Assembly: GCF_031312595.1 (NCBI RefSeq)
Contig: NZ_CP133592.1
Location: 62,001-126,000 of the forward strand
Length of the DNA: 64,000 bases
Reading direction: 5' to 3'
Source of the DNA: Methanolobus sediminis
GTDB lineage: Archaea; Halobacteriota; Methanosarcinia; Methanosarcinales; Methanosarcinaceae
In this document: piece after piece, positions 24,526-32,730 of the stretch
Numbering within the stretch: the stretch's first letter is position 1
Layout of the letters: each line of letters starts with the position of its first letter
Translations under genes and position numbers: made by a program
The notes under the pieces: model-generated
Told to the model about the DNA's origin: nothing
What the model saw: the letters and a program-made list of their open reading frames with translations, nothing else
Databases searched by the model: none

Positions 24526-24879
24526 TCATTTCGAGGTCTTTCGTTTTTTATGTTTTGAAGTCTTTTGTTTTTTATGTTTAGAGACACTTATGCCGTTAAG
24601 GGTATATAACTCATGAAAGGAACTGTTATTTTTCATATATAGCAACGTGTGACATCTTTTAATATGTGAAATACACTTGCTTTTATCTTTGAAAACAGTA
24701 AAACATGCGTTACATCTGTAATGTGGTCCTTTTCTTATGCCTGTAGGCTTTACAGCATACTGCTTATTTTCAGATTTGATGGAATTAGGATCAATAACCT
24801 CTACTCTTTGCCCACAATGAGTACAAAAATGAGTGAAGGAATTTACTGGATTTTTGCAATGTTTACATACATAAGTCAA
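24526..24879 (-). CDS. Small zinc-finger protein with zinc ribbon, C2H2-like finger and basic tail
   Basis: The 117-residue protein has a ribbon with CKHC and CTHC (residues 5-22), a linker, then a C2H2-like finger (YRCNACFTVFKDKSKCISHIKRCH). The tail carries two KHKKxKTSK repeats encoded by near-identical DNA (24526-24575). This is consistent with a nucleic-acid-binding protein. Base composition is AT-rich like the DUF2971 gene beyond it, and both may be recent arrivals. No family name is recognised for the full architecture. Confidence 0.65.
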   Translation of the reverse strand: MTYVCKHCKNPVNSFTHFCTHCGQRVEVIDPNSIKSENKQYAVKPTGIRKGPHYRCNACFTVFKDKSKCISHIKRCHTLLYMKNNSSFHELYTLNGISVSKHKKQKTSKHKKRKTSK

Positions 24880-24913
24880 AAGAAATCATCTCTAAGTTTT
24901 TTGTATCGTATTT

Positions 24914-25090
24914 TAGGAGAGAAGATTATTAAAAACTATTGATTTTAAAATAATTAGGAATTCCAAAGACTACATTGTGGGATATGCAGAAAAGGATAAG
25001 GGATGGAAATCTCAATTTGAATACTCCAGCGGTGAGGAGGTTATTAGATTCTGCTCAGTAGATTCAAAATTGTTTTTAACAAAAAATTAA
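24914..25090 (+). pseudogene. Start-less reading frame, possible gene fragment
   Basis: An open frame ending at TAA 25088-25090 encodes KIIRNSKDYIVGYAEKDKGW and further amphipathic sequence to FLTKN, about 56 codons, without ATG or ribosome site after the preceding stop. GTG at about 24977 is the only possible start. It looks like the 3' end of a lost gene in this AT-rich stretch. Confidence 0.25.
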
Positions 25091-25115
25091 TACATTGTAA
25101 GTCTATGTTTTTTCT

Positions 25116-25967
25116 ATGAGTAGAGAGAACAGTTCAGACTCTATATTTTACAAATATTTATCAGTATCTAGAGGCAAAAAACTAGATAAGCGCAAGTTGG
25201 ATATGTTGAAAAACAATCAGTTGTGGTTTTCATCCCCCTCGTGTTTTAATGATTTATTTGATTCTCAGATTGATGTTGTTTTAAAAGCAACTAAAGCTGA
25301 ATTGATAGATTTTTATATTGACTTGGTAGGATACAGAGTTACTGACAATGAAATTGATAACTATATTAGTGAAAATTTGGAAAAACTTGATGATGGAAAT
25401 TATCTAAAAAAGCCAAGCGAAGCATCAATGAATGACTTTAGAGATAATTTTAAAATACTTTCTTTAACTAAAAAGAATAATAATGATGTAATGTGGAGTC
25501 ACTACGCCGATAATAATAAAGGTATTTGTCTTTGTCTTAAGGCGGTACAACATCCTGATTTTTTTGCAATCAATTTTGATTCAGAACTATTAGAGTTATA
25601 TGAAATGAAATACTCAGATGCAGTTCCTGAACCAATTCACTATTTTAATGCAAAAATGGATGATTTAAGAAATTGTTTGCTTACAAAAAAATTAAATTGG
25701 GTATATGAGGAAGAATATAGGTTAATTGATTTTCAGTATAACTCATCTAAGAAAAAGGGGATTTTAAAAACTTTTGATAAAAGTTCACTAGTAGGCATAA
25801 TATTTGGATTAAACACCCCACATAATCATATACTAGAAATATATAAGTGCATCAAAAAATATTTTCTTGATGAAGGATTTGATGTTCACTTTTACAAATG
25901 TGAAAAATATCAAGGGGATAGAACATTGCTTCCAATTAAAATAGAAATTGAACACTATTTAAAATAA
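25116..25967 (+). CDS. DUF2971-family protein
   Basis: The 283-residue protein has the DUF2971 pattern: YKYLSVSRGKKLDKRKLDML near the start, LWFSSPSCFNDLFDSQ, SLTKKNNNDVMWSHYADNNKGICL, and KKLNWVYEEEYRLIDF. These proteins occur patchily in bacteria and archaea, often near defence or mobile genes; biochemical function is unknown. The gene is markedly more AT-rich than the housekeeping genes of the window, and no neighbour is functionally related. This suggests lateral transfer. ATG 25116 lacks a strong ribosome site. Confidence 0.75.
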   Translation: MSRENSSDSIFYKYLSVSRGKKLDKRKLDMLKNNQLWFSSPSCFNDLFDSQIDVVLKATKAELIDFYIDLVGYRVTDNEIDNYISENLEKLDDGNYLKKPSEASMNDFRDNFKILSLTKKNNNDVMWSHYADNNKGICLCLKAVQHPDFFAINFDSELLELYEMKYSDAVPEPIHYFNAKMDDLRNCLLTKKLNWVYEEEYRLIDFQYNSSKKKGILKTFDKSSLVGIIFGLNTPHNHILEIYKCIKKYFLDEGFDVHFYKCEKYQGDRTLLPIKIEIEHYLK

Positions 25968-26157
25968 CTTTTTGATCGGAACTATTGAAACACATACTTA
26001 CATAGCTATTTTCTAGAGTTCCGTTTTTTGTTGTTAACTATATCCCAAAATGGCTTTGCTACAGGGTAAATTCAAATCAAAAAACTGCTATTATCACATC
26101 AAGGTTTCTAAAAAAAGCTAAAATCGCATAAATGAATTAAAGAAAACAAAGCAGGAT

Positions 26158-26955
26158 TCAGGAATCGTTCCTGTACCTGCAATTTTCGTCACATTCCTTG
26201 TTGTACTGCATATATTCGCACTTAATATTGAAATCTGCTTTCTCATGCCAGCTGAGGTCGAACATATCGGACAGGTACTTCATTCCCTCTTCCAGTGAGA
26301 TACGGGTTGACTTTTTACAGCATCTGGCTCCACCTGCATCGGCTATGCATTTCAGGGTACAGGCAGTAGCCCAGTTGGCATGTGCTCTTTCCTCTGGTGT
26401 GAGGGGGGTGGCTTCCAGCAATATGCACATTGCAATGCCCACTCCTACTCCTGCACCACATGCTCCGTGAATGCCACAAAAACCACCGGGAATCATGCTT
26501 CCACGGTTGATAGCTTCAATAATTTGTTTCTTATCCGTATTGCCGGTATAGTTCTGATAAGCAGCAACAAGGGCCGCAGGGATAAGAGAATGGTGTTCCG
26601 GTCCATGCATGTGGATGCCGGGGTGTTTCATAATGATTTCTGCAATTGCAAGCGGGTTAGCGAGTTTCGTTGTAGTGCATATATTCTCGATCACAGCAAG
26701 GGCATCCTTGGAATGGCATCTGTTGCAGACATAATGTCTATCCTTGCACACGAAGTACGTCTTCTCCTCAACTCCGCAGTAATGACATGTTGCATTCACC
26801 GGTTCGCTCAGATAATCTACCTCAGTACCACAGACAAGACAATCTGTCTTGCAGGAGTTACTGGTATCTGTACTCAAAACCTGGATCAAAGAACTATGAT
26901 CATCCCTCATTCTACAAACATCATTCTTTGTATTTTCCTCATATCCAATATCCAT
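26158..26955 (-). CDS. DUF5714 Cys-rich protein (C-GCAxxG-C-C type)
   Basis: The 265-residue protein has two ribbon-like knuckle sets in the first third (CLVCGTEVDYL, CHYCGVEEKTY, CNRCHSKDA). A His-rich segment, HPGIHMHGPEHH, precedes the core GGFCGIHGACGAGVGVGIAMC, with further Cys at TLKC and RCCK. This matches DUF5714, which in bacteria often accompanies the TrsS-type radical SAM cluster (from memory), so it is a plausible distant partner of the genes at 12065-16427. A GAGGTGAT site precedes ATG 26955. It is the last gene of a four-gene minus-strand run with SDR, ALDH and membrane protein genes. Confidence 0.75.
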   Translation of the reverse strand: MDIGYEENTKNDVCRMRDDHSSLIQVLSTDTSNSCKTDCLVCGTEVDYLSEPVNATCHYCGVEEKTYFVCKDRHYVCNRCHSKDALAVIENICTTTKLANPLAIAEIIMKHPGIHMHGPEHHSLIPAALVAAYQNYTGNTDKKQIIEAINRGSMIPGGFCGIHGACGAGVGVGIAMCILLEATPLTPEERAHANWATACTLKCIADAGGARCCKKSTRISLEEGMKYLSDMFDLSWHEKADFNIKCEYMQYNKECDENCRYRNDS

Positions 26956-26974
26956 TTTAATCACCTCGAACACA

Positions 26975-27862
26975 TCATTGATCAGTTCCCTTATCATGGG
27001 AACAGATGAACGTCTCTTTTAAGCGTATACCGCTGCCTTCTTTCAGTTCACAGCGTGAAATCCTCATCAGCCACTTAACCGGCAGAAAGCTGACTACACG
27101 ATGCAGCAAACCTAAACCTCTGCCTGGTATGACCACATCCCTGTCTGATCCAAGCGCATTGTACGTGTCACGTGCTACAACTTTCGCATTCACAGACATC
27201 CACGAATGGAAAGCTCTTGTGTGCTCCATCCCGGCCGCTGCCTTGAATCCCGTATCTTTCACGGCTGTGGGACAGACAGCAAGTACCTTTACATTCGTTC
27301 CCTTCTCCTTCAGTTCATAATTCAGTGCCCTGCTAAAGTTCAGCACAAAACTCTTGCTGGCACCATAAGTAGCAAAATAAGGATTCGGCTGGAAAGCCGA
27401 AATTGATGACACGTTTATTATCGTACCTTCATTGTGCCTGATCATTTCCTTAAGATAAAGCCGTGTCATCCTGTAAAGTGTAATAACATGCAGTTGCAGC
27501 ATGTCCAGTTCCTTTTCTACATCGATATCGTTGACAAAACCGAAGGACCCAAAACCCGCACAGTTGATCAGCACATCTATGTGGAGTCCGCGTTCACTGG
27601 TAAATGCATGCACCTTCTCGGCAGAATCAGGTTCCGTCAAATCCTGTTCCAGCAGCAATATGCTCATATTCAGGTTAATGGCCTGTAAAGAATCCCGAAC
27701 ATGCTTCAGCTCTTCTTTCGCCCTGTCCACAAGCAGCAAGTCATAGCCATCCCTGGCAAAGAGCTTTGCAAATTCCTGCCCGATACCACCTGCACCTCCT
27801 GTAATAAGAACAGTCTTTCTGCAAGTTTCTGTGTTCTCATCCGCCATATTATCAGTTGTCAT
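26975..27862 (-). CDS. Short-chain dehydrogenase/reductase
   Basis: The 295-residue classical SDR has the nucleotide loop TGGAGGIGQEFA, NCAG, the catalytic Ser in INVSSISAF and Tyr-Lys in YGASKSF. The C-terminal part (PTAVKDTGFKAAAG, and a hydrophobic stretch LLHRVVSFLPVKWLMR) resembles SDRs of the DHRS7/17-beta-HSD type that act on lipid-like substrates. ATG 27862 starts 4 nt after the aldehyde dehydrogenase stop, so the two are coupled. With the aldehyde dehydrogenase it suggests oxidation or reduction of a long-chain alcohol or aldehyde. Confidence 0.9.
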   Translation of the reverse strand: MTTDNMADENTETCRKTVLITGGAGGIGQEFAKLFARDGYDLLLVDRAKEELKHVRDSLQAINLNMSILLLEQDLTEPDSAEKVHAFTSERGLHIDVLINCAGFGSFGFVNDIDVEKELDMLQLHVITLYRMTRLYLKEMIRHNEGTIINVSSISAFQPNPYFATYGASKSFVLNFSRALNYELKEKGTNVKVLAVCPTAVKDTGFKAAAGMEHTRAFHSWMSVNAKVVARDTYNALGSDRDVVIPGRGLGLLHRVVSFLPVKWLMRISRCELKEGSGIRLKETFICSHDKGTDQ

Positions 27863-27866
27863 CAGA

Positions 27867-29288
27867 TCACATCCATCCGTACAGGTTTTTGACCAGCCAC
27901 AGGACACGGCTGTTGTAGGGCGGATAGATCATATCCAGTGATCCCCACTTACGATGAATGACACTTCTCTTATTGGAAAATTCCATAAAACAGTGAAAAC
28001 CAAGTGACTTACCGATACCACTGTTATTCACTCCTCCAAAAGGAAGATTCGGATTGCTGTAACCCAGCATATAGTCATTGATCACAGTGCCGCCTGCCGG
28101 ATTTCCATCCATGAAATACCGGATATTCTTCTTCTCCCGGCTGGCAATATAGAGCATCAGGGGATTTGGATGTCTGCTGATAATCTCACTGACTTCTAGG
28201 CGGTCATGATAGGTAAGTACCGGAAGCAATGGACCGAATATCTCTTCCTGCATAATGCTCATCTCTTCAGAGATACCATCCAGTAATGTGGGAGAAATGA
28301 AAAGATCATCTTCTTCAAAATACCCGCCTGTAAGCAGAGAAGCACCTTTTTCAAGTGCATCCTTATACAGGGAATTAAGTCTCATGAAATGATATTTACT
28401 GATAATCCTGCAGTAATCCGGTGAGTTTTCCGTACCGCTTCCGGATCTGTTGTATAGTTCTGTGATAGCTGACCTGAACTCCTTAATGAACTCTCTTTTT
28501 TTTGATTCATGGATGATAACATAGTCCGGGGTCACACAAGTCTGACCACAGTTGACGGATTTCGCCCATGCCAGGCGTCTTGCTATCTGTTGGATATTTG
28601 CTGTTTCATCAATGATAGCAGGTGATTTTCCTCCAAGTTCCAGGGTCACACTGCTAAGATGCTCAGCGGCTTTTCCCATGACAATCTTTCCGACACGGGG
28701 ACTGCCTGTAAAAAATATATGATTAAATGGCATCTCCAATAGCCTGGTTGCCACTGAGACATCGCCTTCGACAACAGCCACCTCATCCCATCTGAAAAGC
28801 TCGCCTATCATTTTTTTAATATAAGCTGAAGTGTGGGATGAAATCTCACTTGGTTTTAATACCACAGCGTTGCCTGCAGCAATAGCGTAGACCAGAGGAA
28901 CAAGGGAGAGGTTCAGAGGGAAGTTCCATGGTGATAGAATGAGAACCACTCCCTTGGGTTCATAGCGAATGTAGGACCGGGTTCCGAGCAATGGTAACGG
29001 AGTGGAGACTCTGTGATCCCGGTCCCATTTATTGAGATTCTTCTTCAGGTGGCTTATCTGGGTCTGAACAATTCCTACTTCTGTTGCTATGACCTCGACC
29101 TCTGGCTTTCGCAGATCATTGTAAAGTGCATTATATAGTTTTGATAAGTTATTTTCATCCTTCAGGTAATTATCGATGCGCTCCACACGTTCCAGTCTTT
29201 CCTTTACGCTCATCTGTGCAAGTCTGGATGAGTTTTCTTTCTGTGATCTGAATATCGTCTGAATATCCTGTTCCATCGACTGTATCAC
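27867..29288 (-). CDS. Aldehyde dehydrogenase (class 3-like)
   Basis: The 473-residue NAD(P)-dependent aldehyde dehydrogenase has LSPWNFPLNLSLVP, FFTGSPRVGK, VTLELGGKSPAI with the general-base Glu, and CGQTCVTPDYV with the catalytic Cys. The compact length and the conserved C-terminal hydrophobic helix (YPPYNSRVLWLVKNLYGW) resemble ALDH3/fatty aldehyde dehydrogenases, often membrane associated. The start is GTG 29288 or ATG 29276; neither has a strong ribosome site. It lies 17 bp from the upstream membrane protein gene and directly precedes the SDR. Confidence 0.92.
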   Translation of the reverse strand: MIQSMEQDIQTIFRSQKENSSRLAQMSVKERLERVERIDNYLKDENNLSKLYNALYNDLRKPEVEVIATEVGIVQTQISHLKKNLNKWDRDHRVSTPLPLLGTRSYIRYEPKGVVLILSPWNFPLNLSLVPLVYAIAAGNAVVLKPSEISSHTSAYIKKMIGELFRWDEVAVVEGDVSVATRLLEMPFNHIFFTGSPRVGKIVMGKAAEHLSSVTLELGGKSPAIIDETANIQQIARRLAWAKSVNCGQTCVTPDYVIIHESKKREFIKEFRSAITELYNRSGSGTENSPDYCRIISKYHFMRLNSLYKDALEKGASLLTGGYFEEDDLFISPTLLDGISEEMSIMQEEIFGPLLPVLTYHDRLEVSEIISRHPNPLMLYIASREKKNIRYFMDGNPAGGTVINDYMLGYSNPNLPFGGVNNSGIGKSLGFHCFMEFSNKRSVIHRKWGSLDMIYPPYNSRVLWLVKNLYGWM

Positions 29289-29305
29289 TTCGTTTGCTTT
29301 ATTTC

Positions 29306-30175
29306 TTATACAGATACTATTCCTGACAAAGATAATACGTAAAATGCAGTCAGAACAACTGCGGCGGCGGACTCTGTTCCTCTCCGGTTCTTAAGATATG
29401 TCCCTTTTGAAATACTATTAAGCGCAAGGCACAGCCACAGCATGAACACATATCCTGCCATCAGAGAGATCAATGAAAAGTCAGGATGATACCATGTGCC
29501 TAGCATCTCACCTGTAAATTCCGTGAGCACTGTGAAGAATGCCACGAAATATGCAAGCCTCATACCTTGTATCGTGCTGAAAAGCATGAATGCAAGAACA
29601 AATTTGACCATTATTCCCATCATGTTTTCAGAGAGGTCTAACAAAATATAATCTGCAGTTACCAGCACAGCAAAACTAAGGGCAACAAAGGCTCCTGTAA
29701 AACGGAACCATTTTCTGTCTGAATATTTATCCTCAAATATCTTCCACAGGTTGTGAGATGACCAGAATATAGTTCCATAACCGGGTATCAGCCATATAGG
29801 TGAACCGCCTATGAATCCTCCAAGATAAGTGAAATATCCGTATCTCACACCAAGAAGCTCATGTATGTATCCGAAAACGGATGCAATGATAAGGAAGATC
29901 CTTCCCTGGCTGTCACTGTTCTTCCAGAAAAGCACCCACAGGACTGAGAGCACAATCGTTGGCATTATCTCGTCAACGGTATTTGTGTAGTAAACGAGAA
30001 CTCCGAATATCACAGAAAGCATGAAAATGAAGAAATAATGTGGAGTATTGAGAAGAACACCACTTTTTGTATCCAGTGTGTTTTTCAGTGCAGACCTTAT
30101 TTCGTTGTATGAAAAAGAGTCCTGGTCGTTCTGCTTGCTAATAAATGAACTTAGTTGGGATATCATTTCGATCAC
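29306..30175 (-). CDS. Multipass membrane protein, possibly carotenoid- or lipid-related
   Basis: The 289-residue protein has a cytosolic head of about 45 residues followed by roughly seven to eight membrane segments. YIHELLGVRYGYFTYLGG and SPIWLIPGYGTIFWSSHNLW recall the CruF/DUF422 family of carotenoid hydratases in spacing of E, Y and P residues; this is a weak resemblance only. A candidate TATA box (CACTATAAAAAC) lies about 30 nt upstream of the GTG start, so it probably heads the four-gene run with ALDH, SDR and DUF5714. The cluster context favours membrane-lipid or isoprenoid chemistry. Confidence 0.55.
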   Translation of the reverse strand: MIEMISQLSSFISKQNDQDSFSYNEIRSALKNTLDTKSGVLLNTPHYFFIFMLSVIFGVLVYYTNTVDEIMPTIVLSVLWVLFWKNSDSQGRIFLIIASVFGYIHELLGVRYGYFTYLGGFIGGSPIWLIPGYGTIFWSSHNLWKIFEDKYSDRKWFRFTGAFVALSFAVLVTADYILLDLSENMMGIMVKFVLAFMLFSTIQGMRLAYFVAFFTVLTEFTGEMLGTWYHPDFSLISLMAGYVFMLWLCLALNSISKGTYLKNRRGTESAAAVVLTAFYVLSLSGIVSV

Positions 30176-30347
30176 TATTTTTTTACATTTGGCGCAGGCT
30201 TTTGTAGTTTTTATAGTGGCAGGTAATTTCCCTGAATAATAAAAGGTGCCAGTGAATAAACACTGGCCAGGGAAGTTTTGGAGGTAGATTTCCGGACAAA
30301 ACCTGATATTATGTTCTTTATATCCCAGGTTTCACCATTACAAAGGA

Positions 30348-30405
30348 ATAATTTCTCCGGATGGAAGGTCAGACGAACATGAAAGACGGGAGCCGGAGAA
30401 ATTAT
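30348..30405 (-). terminator. Hairpin after the CoM methyltransferase gene
   Basis: ATAATTTCTCCGG (30348-30360) and CCGGAGAAATTAT (30393-30405) form a perfect 13-bp stem around a 32-nt loop, starting 9 nt past the methyltransferase stop. The T run after it is weak, so it may protect the mRNA end as well as, or instead of, ending transcription. Confidence 0.6.
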
Positions 30406-30413
30406 CTTTGATC

Positions 30414-31433
30414 TTAATATTTGTGGCTCTTTGCTGCCTCGACCATTGCCTGAAGGTTTGCATTCGGTGTCTTGCTGACAATACCACATCCGGGTGCAAG
30501 CAGTCCAACACCTGTATCCAGGACATCCTGTGATATTTTCTGGATCTCTTCAGGCGTCTTTTTCCACAGGGCACTTACAGGATCAAGATTTCCTATGATC
30601 ACTGCCTTATCGACCATTCCACAAGCTGTTGCAGCATCCACATTCTGGTCAACACTGATGGCGTCCACTCCTGATGATTCCATTAATGGCAGACTTGGCG
30701 TGGTATCTCCACAGATGTGAAGTACGGTTGCAACATTCAATTCACGCATTGCATCAGCGATCTTCTTGTGAGCTGGCACCACGAATTTCTGGTAGAACTC
30801 ATCACCAATGAGCATTGCACTTGCAGTTGGGTCTATGATGACCATAGTGTCCGCTCCGTTCTCTACCATTTTCTTTGCATAAGCGATGTTGAACTCTGTT
30901 GTGAGTTCCATGAGTGCATGACCAAACTCCTCATCTGTCATTATCGCCATGAACCAGTCATCACCATTCATATGCTGAGCCAGTGAAAAAGGACCCAGCA
31001 TGCTGCCCATTATTGGCAGTTCATTACCATATTTCTCTGCAAGTATCCTGATAGCTTCACAGACAACACCAACACGGCCTTTGCTGATATCATAGTCCTT
31101 GAGCTTGGCAATATCATCCATTGATTTCACAATATGTCCTACAACAGATGGTTGCTGTTCCTTTGTACCTGCTTTAATGTCACAGCCAAAGAACTCAGCT
31201 TCTGCTGTGATATCGAAAGGAACACGTACAGCCTCAAATCCAATGACCTTATGACCGGCTTCTGCAAGAGTGGCCATTTTTTCTGCATCTTCATTAGCTT
31301 CAGGCCAGAATGCGCCACAGGCTTCCATTTGCTCTACGGTTCCCGTTTGAGTAACGGATATAGCTGGCATCCTGTCAACTGATTCTCCTTTTAATGCACG
31401 TGCCAGCCGCTCTTTAGGTGTATATTCATCCAT
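30414..31433 (-). CDS. mtbA: Methylcobamide:CoM methyltransferase, MtbA-like
   Basis: The 339-residue UroD-fold enzyme moves the methyl group from a corrinoid protein to coenzyme M, feeding methyl-CoM reductase. It starts with [20 protein letters not shown]; the zinc ligands are visible in [11 protein letters not shown] (H-x-C) and [13 protein letters not shown] (C). Motifs [13 protein letters not shown] and [20 protein letters not shown] match the methylamine-specific MtbA more closely than the methanol MtaA, from memory. It lies 327 bp downstream of the corrinoid protein gene and may also have its own promoter (CCTATTTAAAA, 31507-31517, minus strand). It is probably regulated with the corrinoid gene by the two-block element. 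Confidence 0.85.
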   Translation of the reverse strand: MDEYTPKERLARALKGESVDRMPAISVTQTGTVEQMEACGAFWPEANEDAEKMATLAEAGHKVIGFEAVRVPFDITAEAEFFGCDIKAGTKEQQPSVVGHIVKSMDDIAKLKDYDISKGRVGVVCEAIRILAEKYGNELPIMGSMLGPFSLAQHMNGDDWFMAIMTDEEFGHALMELTTEFNIAYAKKMVENGADTMVIIDPTASAMLIGDEFYQKFVVPAHKKIADAMRELNVATVLHICGDTTPSLPLMESSGVDAISVDQNVDAATACGMVDKAVIIGNLDPVSALWKKTPEEIQKISQDVLDTGVGLLAPGCGIVSKTPNANLQAMVEAAKSHKY

Positions 31434-31759
31434 TGTGATGATCTCCTGTAATTATTTGATATTGTGAACTGAAATAAATATGAAATATAATTGCTTGCTA
31501 GTTGTTGTTTTTAAATAGGATGCAGGGTCACAGATATTGTAAATATCCTCCTGTGCATTCTGTGAACCCCCACATCAACCTGCAAAAAACCTGATCTTCT
31601 GCTTTTGATCTGACTGTCAGGCGAGTCATATTTAAAACAGTCAGAGTGGAAAGTTGGTTGATTCATGCAGATCATCCGGTTAATGAACTTAGACTTGGGT
31701 TTCATTCCCGGATGATTGTCAAACAGTTTTTTGCTCTGGTTTTTGCAGTTGTTTAATCT
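31434..31759 (-). other. Intergenic region between corrinoid protein and CoM methyltransferase genes, with a stem-loop
   Basis: On the minus strand GGGTTCACAGA and TCTGTGACCC (31559-31569 and 31525-31534) pair with one bulged base. Inside the loop, GATATT and AATATC form a smaller hairpin. CCTATTTAAAAAC just past it resembles a TATA box for the methyltransferase. The stem-loop may end or process the corrinoid transcript, giving different levels of the two proteins. No gene is seen. Confidence 0.5.
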
Positions 31760-32425
31760 TTAAGCCCATCTTTCAGGTGCAAGTGATGCAGCAGCTTCCT
31801 GTGCCCATCTTGCAGCTTCCATAGCATCGGTCTTTGTAGCATCTGCTCCGATCTCTTCGGCAAAGTCTGCAGTTATAGGTGCACCGCCAATGATGACCTT
31901 AAGGTTGTTTCTGATACCCTTGCTCTGGAGACTATCCATTACCCTCTGCATGTTGTCCATTGTCGAGGTCATGAGTGTGCTCATTGATACGATGTCTGCC
32001 TTATGTTCAGCAGCAGCCTCTGCAAATTGTTCAACAGGTACGTCTTTTCCAAGATCGATTGCTTCAAAGCCTACTGCACTCATCATTGTTTTAACAAGGT
32101 TCTTTCCAATGTCGTGGACATCTCCTTCCACACTGCCAATGATAAGGACCTTCCTTGCACCATCTCCTTCGGCCTTGATGTGTGGTACGAGTATATCCAT
32201 ACCTCCGTACATTGCGTTAGAAGCCATGAGCAGATGTGGCATGAATGCCTGCTTTTTCTCATACTTTTCACTCATTATCTCCATGCCCTTTGCAAGTCCA
32301 TTGATAACTGCAATATATGGATCTATACCCTGGTCCAGTGCCTTCTGTGCTAATTCGACTGCCTGATCTTTCTTTCCTGTAACAACGGCGTCTGTAAGTC
32401 CGCTAATAATCTCATTTTCTTCCAT
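31760..32425 (-). CDS. Methylotrophic corrinoid protein
   Basis: The 221-residue methyl carrier has an N-terminal helical cap (MEENEIISGLTDAVVTGKKD ... PHLLMASNAMYGGMDIL) and a cobalamin domain with EGDVHDIGKNLV, whose His is the lower cobalt ligand, plus STLMTSTMDNM and VIIGGAPIT. Length and domains match MtmC, MtbC and MttC-type carriers. No MT1 partner gene is adjacent, so its methyl donor is unknown. The ATG has a strong AGGAGG site 6 nt upstream; the frame open above it is leader. The two-block element lies about 100 nt upstream. Confidence 0.92.
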   Translation of the reverse strand: MEENEIISGLTDAVVTGKKDQAVELAQKALDQGIDPYIAVINGLAKGMEIMSEKYEKKQAFMPHLLMASNAMYGGMDILVPHIKAEGDGARKVLIIGSVEGDVHDIGKNLVKTMMSAVGFEAIDLGKDVPVEQFAEAAAEHKADIVSMSTLMTSTMDNMQRVMDSLQSKGIRNNLKVIIGGAPITADFAEEIGADATKTDAMEAARWAQEAAASLAPERWA

Positions 32426-32520
32426 AGAATGCCTCCTGATTATTTTCCACGAATAATTTATGATGACAGCAAAAAGGTAAGAACCTGTAATTGCTGACAA
32501 TTTACCATATCCAATAATAG

Positions 32521-32687
32521 ATATAAATAATAACTTGCAGTAATTAATCAACAAAATAATTATTATCAATACGGCATTCTATATTCAAAATATGGATTTT
32601 GCAAATACGGTATTCTGAATTTACAGCTTTCAGAAAAACATCAATACAAAAAAAAAGAATGACTTTGATTATATCAATAGCATGAAT
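32521..32687 (-). promoter_or_regulatory. Two-block regulatory element, copy 3 (corrinoid protein)
   Basis: On the minus strand the distal block ATTCATGCTATTGATATA begins at 32687, containing TTGATATAATCAA. The proximal block GTTGATTAATTACTGCAAG, running into TTATTATTTATAT, begins at 32552. The distance between first bases of ATTCATG and GATTAATTAC is 138 bp. The TATA-like end predicts transcription start near 32495-32500, about 70-75 nt before the corrinoid ATG. Confidence 0.65.
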
Positions 32688-32730
32688 ATAATCACATGGC
32701 AAATCGAAAATTACTTTGTTATCCGCAAGT

